Source: Rickettsia endosymbiont of Cantharis rufa
Lineage (GTDB): Bacteria > Pseudomonadota > Alphaproteobacteria > Rickettsiales > Rickettsiaceae
Length of the DNA stretch: 64,000 nucleotides
Reading direction: 5' to 3'
NCBI RefSeq assembly: GCF_964026445.1
Contig: NZ_OZ032150.1
Location: 496,001-560,000, forward strand
Position numbers and translations under genes: made by a program. Below, one piece after another: positions 30,083 through 38,453 of the stretch. Positions within the stretch are counted from its first letter, which is position 1, and each line of letters opens with the position of its first letter. The notes beneath the pieces were generated by a model, which was not told the DNA's origin, ran no database searches, and saw only the letters and a program-made list of their open reading frames with translations.

Positions 30083-30202
30083 ACTTAAAAAATTGACTAC
30101 GTCGTCTTTGTAAGTCCCCGGATGCTGAACGTTTAGTATACGCTCCGCTCCTCCGACCTACAGACTCCTTGCTCTTTTTCAAGTTGAACTTCGTATACCA
30201 AC
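30083..30202. repeat. RPE, TTGACTACGTCATCC type
   Basis: AAAAATTGACTACGTCGTC, GTATACGCTCCGCTCCTC, ACTCCTTGCTCTTTTTCAAG and CTTCGTATACCAACTCTTCA, in the same order as the copies at 24.7 and 37.9 kb. It lies immediately upstream of the sco gene. Confidence 0.7.
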
Positions 30203-30268
30203 TCTTCATTTCACAGGAGTATAATTTTTTCTTCCAAGAAGTTTAAAATTATGACATTTTGGTTATTC

Positions 30269-31825
30269 TTACACAAGCCCTAGCTTTCTAGGTTTAAAAT
30301 ATTTTACCCAAATATCTATTAACAATTTAGTGATGACAATCGCCGAAAACATTGAAGATATAATTCCGATCGTTAATGCAACGGCAAAACCTTTTATTGC
30401 ACCTACTCCAAATATATAAAGTAAAAAAGCAACGATTAGAGTAGTTAAGTTGGAATCAAGGATAGTAGCAAACGCTGATTCAAAACCGGTTCTAATTGCA
30501 TAAAGATTAGAAACCCCTTTATGCAATTCTTCTTTAGTTCTTTCGTAAATCAATACATTAGCATCAACAGCCATGCCCATAGTTAGTATTATTCCTGCAA
30601 TTCCAGGCAGAGTTAAAGTAGCCTGGAAAAGTGAAAGTAAGGCTAGAATATATAATAATGCAAGGCTTAAGGCTATATTGGCAAATAAACCAAGTACACC
30701 GTAAGACCAAATCATAAATATACAAACGGCTATAAATCCTATAAGTCCTGCTTTTTTACCCGACTCTATAGAATCAGCTCCCAAATTTGGACCTATACTT
30801 CTCTCTTCAATAATTTTAAGTGGGGCAGGAAGAGAACCGGCTCGCAATAATAGTGCAAGCTCATTTGCAGACTCAACGGTAAAATCTCCTGTTATTATAC
30901 CGCTTCCACCCATAATCGCTCCATTTATCGTTGGAGCACTTAGTAATTTATTGTCTAAAACTATAGCCAGGCGTTTACCGGTATTATTTTTAGTTATTTC
31001 ACCGAATATTTTACTACCTAAATTGTTGAAAGAAAAAGCAACTACTGCTTGCGAATTTTGGTCAAAAGAAGCTGAAGCCGTGGTCAGTTGATCACCACCT
31101 AAAACAACTTTTTTCTTTATAACTACAGAATACCCATCATGACTTTCGCTATCTCCCTTAACTAGCATTGAACCTACCGGAACATGTCCCTTTACTGCTT
31201 CTTCGATATTGGCATTTTCATCAACTAAATGAAAAGTTAGTTTTGCAGTTTTTCCCAATATATTCTTCAGGTAAGAAGGATTTTTTTCTCCTGGAACTTG
31301 CAGTAATATATGCTTATCGCCTTGCTTCTGTAGTGTTGGTTCTTTAGTGCCGGTACTATCAACTCTCATACGAACGATTTCAATAGATTGGTCTACTACC
31401 TTATTAAGTAAGTCATTTAACCTAGATTCACTATAACTAAGCTTTATTTTATTTTCACTAACTTCGACTATAATTTCAGAATCAATTTTGTTAATTATTT
31501 TCTTTAACTGCTTTAATTCCTTAGGCGTTCTTAATTCTAATTGGATGCTATTTTGTTTAACTAACAGATTTTTATAACCGATTTTATCGTCACGGAAATT
31601 TTTACGCAAATTATCAGATAGATTTTCCATTGAATCATTTAAATAGGCATCAAAATCAACATCGAGTAATAAATGAGCTCCTCCTCTAAGGTCAAGACCT
31701 AGATTTACTGAATCATGAGGCAGAAACTTATAGTTTACCCGCATGAAATTAGGTAAAGCACAAATAATCGCAAATATTGTACATATAATAGAAAGAAAAA
31801 TTTTCCATTTAGGAAGATTTTGCAC
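30269..31825 (-). CDS. secD: Protein translocase subunit SecD
   Basis: 518 residues. It uses the proton motive force to help proteins through SecYEG. One N-terminal membrane segment, then the periplasmic P1 head (LGLDLRGGAHLLLDVD near residue 42), and a C-terminal bundle of five segments with GIAGIILTMGMAVDANVLIYER as the RND-type signature. The length is normal. secF is not beside it in this window. It overlaps yajC by 17 bases. Confidence 0.95.
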   Translation of the reverse strand: MQNLPKWKIFLSIICTIFAIICALPNFMRVNYKFLPHDSVNLGLDLRGGAHLLLDVDFDAYLNDSMENLSDNLRKNFRDDKIGYKNLLVKQNSIQLELRTPKELKQLKKIINKIDSEIIVEVSENKIKLSYSESRLNDLLNKVVDQSIEIVRMRVDSTGTKEPTLQKQGDKHILLQVPGEKNPSYLKNILGKTAKLTFHLVDENANIEEAVKGHVPVGSMLVKGDSESHDGYSVVIKKKVVLGGDQLTTASASFDQNSQAVVAFSFNNLGSKIFGEITKNNTGKRLAIVLDNKLLSAPTINGAIMGGSGIITGDFTVESANELALLLRAGSLPAPLKIIEERSIGPNLGADSIESGKKAGLIGFIAVCIFMIWSYGVLGLFANIALSLALLYILALLSLFQATLTLPGIAGIILTMGMAVDANVLIYERTKEELHKGVSNLYAIRTGFESAFATILDSNLTTLIVAFLLYIFGVGAIKGFAVALTIGIISSMFSAIVITKLLIDIWVKYFKPRKLGLV

Positions 31826-32246
31826 CGCTTACCCTCTTATCCTTTTTATTATCTTTATCATCTTCTTTTTTTACCGGAACATCTTTTGAGCGACTGGTTA
31901 TATCAACAATAGCACTTTTTAAAGCTTTAATACGTACATCTTTGGCTATCTCGATTTCAATATTATTATCATTTTCATTTACTTTAGTCACAATACCGTA
32001 AATGCCGCTATTTGTTAGAACTTCTTCGCCTTTTTTAACTTCGCCGACTAGCTTCTCTCTTTCCTTGCGACGTTTTTCTTGTGGACGTAATAATAAGAAG
32101 TAAAATACGGCAAAAATTAAAACCATCGGTATTAAGCTTGTTAACCCCGATTGTAGAGAACTTGTTTCTACAGGCACTACCTCAGTTTCCTGTATTTCTA
32201 TGGTATCGTTAGTGTTTACCTGATTATCCTGCGTACTTGCTGACAT
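31809..32246 (-). CDS. yajC: Sec accessory protein YajC
   Basis: 145 residues. One membrane segment (LTSLIPMVLIFAVFYFLLL) is followed by the conserved RPQEKRRKEREKLVGEVKKG block and a small cytoplasmic domain (VLTNSGIYGIVTKV). The N-terminal extension of about 30 residues and the lysine-rich tail are longer than in many YajC proteins. It precedes secD as in most proteobacteria. Confidence 0.93.
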   Translation of the reverse strand: MSASTQDNQVNTNDTIEIQETEVVPVETSSLQSGLTSLIPMVLIFAVFYFLLLRPQEKRRKEREKLVGEVKKGEEVLTNSGIYGIVTKVNENDNNIEIEIAKDVRIKALKSAIVDITSRSKDVPVKKEDDKDNKKDKRVSGAKSS

Positions 32247-32357
32247 ATGTTACTTCCTTTAAATTACCAAATATAAAAAATTCAATAGAATAAAAATAGC
32301 TAGCTAAACGCTTTAATGCAAGGGTAAAATAAATAATGTATAAGTTAATTATAGTTT

Positions 32358-32531
32358 ATGCTAGTTATAAATAATCAAAAACTAATTATATCTAAGACAA
32401 CTAAAATCGTTGATGTAAAAAATTATACAGAAGAAAAAGCTGATTTATTAATTGCTTTATCACGTATAGAAAGGGAAAAAGAAGTAATTTTATTAGAAGA
32501 TATTAAGAAAAAATATAGTTTAGAAGATTGA
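32358..32531 (+). CDS. Small protein of 57 residues, function unknown
   Basis: The frame from ATG 32358 to TGA 32531 gives MLVINNQKLIISKTTKIVDV and a helical C-terminus (SRIEREKEVILLEDIKKKYS). It is acidic/basic mixed, with no membrane segment. It is divergent from yajC, 111 bases away. The ordered amphipathic composition suggests a real gene, but there is no family evidence. Confidence 0.4.
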   Translation: MLVINNQKLIISKTTKIVDVKNYTEEKADLLIALSRIEREKEVILLEDIKKKYSLED

Positions 32532-32579
32532 ATTTATGATAAACTTACTGATGTCATTTGCGAAAGGGTGTTGTTGCCT

Positions 32580-32715
32580 AGACTGATTTTTCGTCATTGC
32601 GAGAAGAATTACGTAGTAATTCGACTAAGAAATCCAGTTAAAAATTCTGATTCATAGAGTTTTTCTAATCTTTTTCTGGATTGCGGCGTCGCTTCGACCC
32701 TCGCAATGACGGTTT
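32580..32715. repeat. RPE, CGTCATTGCGAG type
   Basis: TTCGTCATTGCGAGAAGAATTACG at about 32580 and GCGTCGCTTCGACCCTCGCAATGACGG near 32690-32714, with the core AAATCCAGTTAAAAATTCTGATT. It occupies the space between the small ORF and tRNA-Gly. Confidence 0.7.
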
Positions 32716-32768
32716 TGGTATACACGCAACAACGCCACGCGGTAATGACATAAAACGGGAAAAATCAC

Positions 32769-32843
32769 TGGAGCGGGTGAAGGGATTCGAACCCTCGACT
32801 TCGACCTTGGCAAGGTAGCGCTCTACCCCTGAGCTACACCCGC
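32769..32843 (-). tRNA. tRNA-Gly (GCC)
   Basis: The minus strand reads GCGGGTGTAGCTCAGGGGTA, a D arm, anticodon stem ACCTT and loop with GCC, T arm GAGGGTTCGAATCCCTT, and acceptor CACCCGC. The discriminator T and CCA are encoded. The acceptor stem pairs fully. Confidence 0.95.
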
Positions 32844-32884
32844 TTAAATTATCGGTTAAAATTTATTTACCGATACCTTCTAAT
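32844..32884. repeat. 40-bp repeat with TATCGGT/ACCGATA hairpin beside tRNA-Gly
   Basis: TTAAATTATCGGTTAAAATT followed by TATTTACCGATACC. A near-identical copy lies at 38395-38434. The inverted arms TATCGGT and ACCGATA enclose a 12-base AT-rich loop. It sits just upstream of the tRNA on its strand. Confidence 0.6.
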
Positions 32885-33154
32885 AACGGCGTTTTAACAT
32901 AAAAAGTTTAAGGGGATCAAAATTAATTACATTAAAACGCCCCTAGTGCTTTTTAATCTAAGCGAATCTGAATATAAGTAATTATAAGATAAATTGCAAG
33001 TATTAAATTAGAAATTTATTGGCATCGTTCAAAAAGATATTGTACTAAAGTTATCGGATTCATAACTTAAGATCTAATTTTTTTTAAATTGACTTTTGCT
33101 TTTATATAAAACAGTATAATTCTTTATTAATTTTAACTAATTTGTAAAGAAAAT

Positions 33155-34465
33155 ATGTTGAGTTACACAAAAGAGCAAAAAAGTTTAGCCAGTAATCAAA
33201 AAGAAGCTATAGGGCTACTATCGATAGGCACATTTCTTGAATATTTTGATCTTATGCTCTATGTACATATGGCGGTACTTCTTAACGAGCTATTTTTTCC
33301 TGAAGCCGATGCACGAGCTGCTTCTCTATATTCTGCCATTGCATATTGCTCCACATATGTATTTAGACCTATCGGCGCTTTAATATTCGGTTGGATAGGA
33401 GATACTATAGGTCGTAAGGCAACGGTTATTATTACAACTTTTTTAATGTCGCTCTGTTGTCTTATAATGGCTAATTTGAAAACTTATGCGGAAATTGGTA
33501 TTACGGCAACTTTTGTAGTAACTGCGTGTCGGATCGCTCAGGGTATGTCTTCTATGGGAGAGGTAGTAGGGGCTGAGCTTTATCTAACTGAAATGACAAA
33601 AATTCCTCAACGTTATTGGGTGGTGGCCTCGCTTGTTGTTTTTGTAACTTTAGGTGCAACTGTGGCATTGGCAGTAGGAACGCTTGTTACTTCTTTTGGA
33701 TTTGACTGGCGTATTGCATTTTGGTTTGGAGCAGCTATTGCTATAGTTGGTGCTGTTGCAAGGACAAATCTTAGAGAGACTCCGGATTTCATTGATGCAA
33801 AAAGACGAATAAAGAAAACTGTAGCACAAGCGGGGATAGACAGTAATCGGCTAAAATCAAGCCCTATTTGGAGTGAAAAAATTAATAAAACAACAGCAAT
33901 AGCCTTCTTTTTTATACACTGTGGAGCCCCGTTATGGTTTTATATTGTTTATATTTATTGCGGTAATATGCTAAAAAACTCATTTAATTACAGTGCTGCC
34001 CAAGTAATTCATCAAAATTTTATTGTTTGTGGTACAGAATTAATAAGTACAATAATTGTTACTTATGTGGTTTGTAAAATACATCCTTTAAAAATCCTCA
34101 AAGTAAGATTAATAATATTTTCTATTGTAGCTATTATGTCCCCTATCTTACTAAATAATATTTCAACTACTATCGAATTACTTTTATTCCAATTATTTAT
34201 TGCAGTATTTGCACCTACTACTTTTCCGGCAGGTGCAGTGTTTTATGCAAGATTTCCGGTATTAAAACGTTTTACATGCGGTAGTTTTATATTTGCTTTA
34301 TCAAGAGCTTTAATGTTTGCAGTTTCTTCTTTTGGAACAATTTACTTGATAGATTATTTTAATCACTGGGGATTATTATTCTTTATTATTCCAATTCTAA
34401 TCGGTTATACATTTGGAGTAAATCATTTTATAAAGCTAGAGGAGGAAGCAGAGACTTATTATTAG
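33155..34465 (+). CDS. MFS transporter of the metabolite:H+ symporter (ProP-like) family
   Basis: 436 residues with 12 predicted membrane segments. FLEYFDLMLYVHMAVLLNELFF at the first helix and RPIGALIFGWIGDTIGRKATVI between helices 2 and 3 (the MFS loop signature) are typical of ProP-like osmolyte or dicarboxylate carriers. Rickettsiae carry several such paralogues. The substrate is unknown. TTGACT at 33089 and TATAAT at 33115 lie upstream, but with a 20-base spacer. The 3' end overlaps the convergent SpoT-like gene by 38 bases. Confidence 0.88.
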   Translation: MLSYTKEQKSLASNQKEAIGLLSIGTFLEYFDLMLYVHMAVLLNELFFPEADARAASLYSAIAYCSTYVFRPIGALIFGWIGDTIGRKATVIITTFLMSLCCLIMANLKTYAEIGITATFVVTACRIAQGMSSMGEVVGAELYLTEMTKIPQRYWVVASLVVFVTLGATVALAVGTLVTSFGFDWRIAFWFGAAIAIVGAVARTNLRETPDFIDAKRRIKKTVAQAGIDSNRLKSSPIWSEKINKTTAIAFFFIHCGAPLWFYIVYIYCGNMLKNSFNYSAAQVIHQNFIVCGTELISTIIVTYVVCKIHPLKILKVRLIIFSIVAIMSPILLNNISTTIELLLFQLFIAVFAPTTFPAGAVFYARFPVLKRFTCGSFIFALSRALMFAVSSFGTIYLIDYFNHWGLLFFIIPILIGYTFGVNHFIKLEEEAETYY

Positions 34466-35117
34466 AAAAAGCTTTTTGTCTTTCAAGTTCGATATTAAAA
34501 ACTTTTAGGCATAACTCAGCAAATTCTCGTTCTAATCTATAATTTATATTAGCAGCGACCAAAAGAAAATTTATTAAAGTATCTTCAATAATTTTTCTAG
34601 CTTTCTCAGGTGATTTAACCCCCAAAGTTTGTACATTATGAATTCGGTCAAATAATTTTATTAATGCTGTATTGTATCTTTTCTCTTTAATTAATAAGTT
34701 TAAGCTTTCTCCGCTACTTATCTTTCCGTAAGATTTAATTCTAGTTAGACCCTCTACGTGTTTTGCTACTTCCAGTCCAAAAATTTCGGTAATTGCTTCT
34801 TCAGTTAATTCGGTGTCTTCAATAGTATCATGAAGTAAAGCGGCTTGCAGCATAATAACGTTATAAAGTTTAGGGGCTTCTTCAGCTACAAATTCAGCAA
34901 GCATAATTGTTACCTCAATCGGGTGTGAATAATAAGGCTCGCCTGATTGACGCATCTGAGAACCGTGATATTTGCGGGAATAGTAGATACCTTTTTTGAT
35001 TTCAAGGATATCTATAGGATTTTTTACTTTAGTATTTAAAGATTTGAGTTTATCAAGTAGTTTTTTACTATAAACACAAATTTCAAACTTTTCTTTCCAA
35101 GGGTTTAAATCTTCCAT
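34428..35117 (-). CDS. SpoT-like (p)ppGpp hydrolase-domain protein, hydrolase only
   Basis: 229 residues. It contains the HD hydrolase domain: H51 in SRKYHGSQMRQSGEPYYSHP, HDTIEDTE at 96-103 and KLFDRIHNVQTL. There is no synthetase, TGS or ACT domain, so it is far shorter than full RelA/SpoT (about 700). Rickettsiae have several such short SpoT-related genes. It may degrade (p)ppGpp or related nucleotides; which is not established here. Confidence 0.85.
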   Translation of the reverse strand: MEDLNPWKEKFEICVYSKKLLDKLKSLNTKVKNPIDILEIKKGIYYSRKYHGSQMRQSGEPYYSHPIEVTIMLAEFVAEEAPKLYNVIMLQAALLHDTIEDTELTEEAITEIFGLEVAKHVEGLTRIKSYGKISSGESLNLLIKEKRYNTALIKLFDRIHNVQTLGVKSPEKARKIIEDTLINFLLVAANINYRLEREFAELCLKVFNIELERQKAFSNNKSLLPPLAL

Positions 35118-35250
35118 AAACTTTATTTACAGATAGCCTCTAATTATAATTAGTGAGCTATTAATTAAAAAATTGCAATAATAAATAGCTGCAGATTAAA
35201 GATTATTATTATATAATTTAAAATATTAATTCTAAAGTCAAAATGTAACT

Positions 35251-35534
35251 ATGTCAAACCGTAATAGTTTAGAAGTACAAGAGTATGCACAAGCTAGCTC
35301 CTAAATAATACTAATCTAACTGCATCACAGGGTGAGTTAATATTTACTGTTGCAAATTTATTGTTCAAAGAGTCGAATATTAATAATAATAATCAGAACA
35401 TACAGAGAGATAATCACGTATCTTATGAGAATAATGTTAATAATATTACCGATTTTGAAAACCATGATACAAGTTGTGGTATATGTAAATGTCTTGGAGC
35501 TATAGTTACTGCTTGCTGTAATATACACATATTT
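35251..35534 (+). pseudogene. Small decayed ORF interrupted by IS1-like copy 2
   Basis: ATG 35251 starts SNRNSLEVQEYAQASS, then a stop. A one-base frame change near 35296 gives LNNTNLTASQGELIFTVANL and continues through CGICKCLGAIVTACCNIHIF up to the IS. With the IS and one target copy removed, the frame would end four codons later (LFE, stop). The product would be about 98 residues with a cysteine-rich end (CGICKC, CC). Family unknown. Confidence 0.6.
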
Positions 35535-36365
35535 AATCGCACCTCCATTTTACAGATGTGGATATTAAAAGGCTATACGTTCAATAAGAGTTCCGATGAC
35601 TTTATCATGAATATCCAATGACTTGGAAAAACAAATTGTTTTACGTGTCAGTCTTTTGCATCTTGTTCTAAGATTTAAGTTACCCCGTTCTATCCGTTGA
35701 GTATATTTTTTACTAACAATGTGTTTTTTGGGATCTAATAACCTAGCATAACTTCCCTATCCATCTGTAAAGTAAAAAGTAACCTTAAAATCCTCCGGTT
35801 TTTTTCAGTAATGATTCTGATGTGCTATCACATCTTGTACCAAAAGTATAAGCAACTACTTTTAACAAAATCTTATCCAAAGAATACCAAAGCCATCTTT
35901 GTTTGGATTTATTCTGTACATAAGGCCATTGTTCATCTATTTCAGGAGCAATAATTACTTCTATCGTATTGATAGAATGATTTATCTTTTTTAACGCTAG
36001 ATTTTTTTAAAACACGGATAACCGTATTGATACCCACTTTTAATACTCTTACTGTATCCCTAACTCCAGAGCCATTGATTGACATATCTACTATCTGAGT
36101 CTTGACTCCAGGCTTAGAGGCATTATTAATATATTACAGTTAAAAATATCGATTACACTGCTTGCATTGATATCTCTGTTGTTTTGAAATTGAATATCCC
36201 GCCTTTACTACTTTTTCTGTGTCGTTACAATATCTACACTTAACATCTATTCTTGATCTACACTTAACATCTATTCTTGCCATAACTCCTTAACTATAAT
36301 TCTCTCTTATTACTGTTTGAGGATTATAGACTATTCATGCTAAACTGCAATACGGAGGCACGACC
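35535..36365 (-). mobile_element. IS1-family element, copy 2, with target duplication
   Basis: 831 bp in reverse orientation. An 8-bp direct repeat ACATATTT flanks it at 35527-35534 and 36366-36373, the duplication size usual for IS1. One terminal repeat has lost its outer GG (AATCGCACCTCC). The transposase shares the TAA codon in the insA part and the A-run frame change with the other copies, but keeps TGG at the tryptophan that copies 3-5 have as TGA. Confidence 0.88.
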
Positions 36366-36383
36366 ACATATTTTTATTTGAAT

Positions 36384-36522
36384 AAATATCTTTCCAAACC
36401 TCGCTTCTAGAGGTATTTATACGTCGAGTCTAGACTCGCATCCTTACGTACTTCTACGTACGCTGCGGTACTGAGTTGTCTCCTTTAAATTCTTCTCTAT
36501 AAGCTGGTTTGGAAAGATATCT
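36384..36522. repeat. RPE downstream of mgtE with 17-bp inverted ends
   Basis: AAATATCTTTCCAAACC at 36384-36400 and GGTTTGGAAAGATATCT at 36506-36522 are inverted with one mismatch. Between them TTCTAGAGGTATTTATACGT, TACGTACGCTGCGGTACT and GTCTCCTTTAAATTCTTCTC resemble the coding-compatible element found in the rhodanese and murJ genes. It may act as a terminator stem for mgtE. Confidence 0.65.
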
Positions 36523-36531
36523 AATAAACAA

Positions 36532-37902
36532 TTACACTAAAAAAATATGAGCAAGGCTTAAGAAAGTTAAGAAACCTAAGGCATCGGTTATGGTTGTTAG
36601 GAATACGCCGGAGCCTGCAGCGGGGTCGATATCAAAATAATGCAGTACTATAGGAATAGCAGAGCCGAATAATCCGGCTACTAAGAAATTTAAAATAACT
36701 GCAATAGCAAAAATTACACTAAGATTTAAATCAAACAACATCACAAAGCTAAGTCCTGCTCCGATAATTGCAAGTACAAAACCGTTAAAAGCCGATACGG
36801 CTATTTCTTTTAATATAACTTTATTGACATTATTATAATGGATATCCTTATTAGCAAGGGCTCTAACCGTAACGGTCATAGCTTGTGTTCCGGCATTTCC
36901 ACCCATTGAAGCTACGATAGGCATAGTGGCTGCAAGCGTTACAAGTTTTGCAATAGTATCGTTAAAATGGTTAATTATAAGCGAGGTCATGCAGGCAGTG
37001 ATTAGATTAACAAACAGCCAAGGAAAACGATGTTTAACGGTATAAAATACATTGAAGAAAGTATCTTGAGTGTGTACCCCGCTTAATGATAATATATCCT
37101 TTTCAGCTTGTTCTTCGATAATATAAATTATATTATCGATTGATACGCTACCGACTAGCTTACCGCTTTTATTTACTACCGGTACAATAGTTAAAGCATA
37201 TTGTCTAAAAATAAAACTTAGTTCATTTAAGTCGGTAAAAGCATCTGCGAGCTTAAAACCTTTGTTCATCAAATCTTTTATTAATTCATTTTTTTTGTGC
37301 TTAATTAGCGTACTGAGAGAAATAATACCGATAGGGCGTAATTTATTATCTGTGACGATTGCAGCATAAAAGTCATGTTTTACGTTCTTGATAAAATTTA
37401 ATGATTCTTCGACCGTCCATCCTTCTTGAAGATTAATAAAATCTCGCTCAATTACTCTACCTACCGTATTTTCAGGGTATGTACAACCTACGGTAATTTG
37501 GTGTTTTTTTTCTTCAGTGAGATTATCTAGGATAAGGTCTTTTATATCATCGTCTAGATCAATTACTACTTCAATAGCATCTTCTATAACTAGTTTATTA
37601 ATTAACTCTGCAGATTTTTTTATGCCTAAAGTTTCTATTATTAGAGGCTTACTATAAGCATTTAACGATACTAGAGTTTCGGGCTTAATTTCATCCTGTA
37701 ATAAAGGAATAATTACCCTGTATGTTTTATTGTTAAGATTATCTAAGAAATCTGCTAAATCGGCATAATGAAGCTTGGTCAGTCTGTTTGCAGCAGCATC
37801 ATAATTGTGATCCTCAATCAGATCGTTAATTTGATCAAAAATCTCAGCAAATTGATCGTGATGATCAGGTAAGATGCTTTTAAATATATTGAAATTAGGC
37901 AT
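36532..37902 (-). CDS. mgtE: Magnesium transporter MgtE
   Basis: 456 residues. N-terminal helical domain (about 1-130), a CBS pair (about 135-255; INLQEGWTVEESLNFIKNV, PIGIISLSTLIKHKK, VNKSGKLVGSVSIDNI), then five membrane segments with MPIVASMGGNAGTQAMTVTV as the pore signature and GSAIPIVLHYFDIDPAAGSG near the end. The channel is gated by cytoplasmic Mg2+ through the N and CBS domains. The upstream end faces a repeat-rich region. Confidence 0.93.
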   Translation of the reverse strand: MPNFNIFKSILPDHHDQFAEIFDQINDLIEDHNYDAAANRLTKLHYADLADFLDNLNNKTYRVIIPLLQDEIKPETLVSLNAYSKPLIIETLGIKKSAELINKLVIEDAIEVVIDLDDDIKDLILDNLTEEKKHQITVGCTYPENTVGRVIERDFINLQEGWTVEESLNFIKNVKHDFYAAIVTDNKLRPIGIISLSTLIKHKKNELIKDLMNKGFKLADAFTDLNELSFIFRQYALTIVPVVNKSGKLVGSVSIDNIIYIIEEQAEKDILSLSGVHTQDTFFNVFYTVKHRFPWLFVNLITACMTSLIINHFNDTIAKLVTLAATMPIVASMGGNAGTQAMTVTVRALANKDIHYNNVNKVILKEIAVSAFNGFVLAIIGAGLSFVMLFDLNLSVIFAIAVILNFLVAGLFGSAIPIVLHYFDIDPAAGSGVFLTTITDALGFLTFLSLAHIFLV

Positions 37903-37935
37903 AACCTATTTACCTAATAGTTTATCTTATATACT

Positions 37936-38092
37936 AAGATAGAACTTCAAAAATTGGCTACGTCATCCTACAAGAGCTACGATACTCACGTATTAAGTAT
38001 ACGCTCCGTTCCTCGTCTTGTGGATTCCTTGCTCTTTTTGAAGTTGATCTTCGTATACCAACTCTTCATTTTACTTCGGAGTATACTTGTTA
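37936..38092. repeat. RPE, TTGACTACGTCATCC type, and adjacent non-coding stretch
   Basis: AAAATTGGCTACGTCATCCT, GTATACGCTCCGTTCCTCG, GGATTCCTTGCTCTTTTTG and GATCTTCGTATACCAACTC, the same order as at 24.7 and 30.1 kb. The remaining spacer to 38394 is AT-rich with no coding frame that I can support. Confidence 0.7.
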
Positions 38093-38394
38093 TAATTATT
38101 TAAAACTGATTTAGTTAGGTATAACGCAAAGTGGTGTACAATTTGATAATCAATATAAATCACAGAGTACAAATAAGCAATAGTTTTTATTTAGCAAACG
38201 ATCCATGTTGAATAATATTGACATCTCTAATATATTAATTATATCCTTAAATTAATATATTCTTATTAAAAGGGTATCAGTAGATTAAATTTAATTAATA
38301 ATTAAAGAGCTTTTTTAGCGAAAATTGATAAGATTTTTACAGAAATAACAGTCCCTATTTCAAAAAAAATCTTATAATTGCTAGTCGAAAAGAA

Positions 38395-38434
38395 TTAAAT
38401 TATCGGTTAAAATTTATTTACTGATACCCTCTAG
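38395..38434. repeat. Second copy of the TATCGGT/ACTGATA hairpin repeat
   Basis: TTAAATTATCGGTTAAAATT followed by TATTTACTGATACC, matching the tRNA-Gly flank at 32844 at about 37 of 40 positions. It precedes the ankyrin-type pseudogene by 20 bases. Confidence 0.6.
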
Positions 38435-38453
38435 GATATTAAAAGGGGGAATT

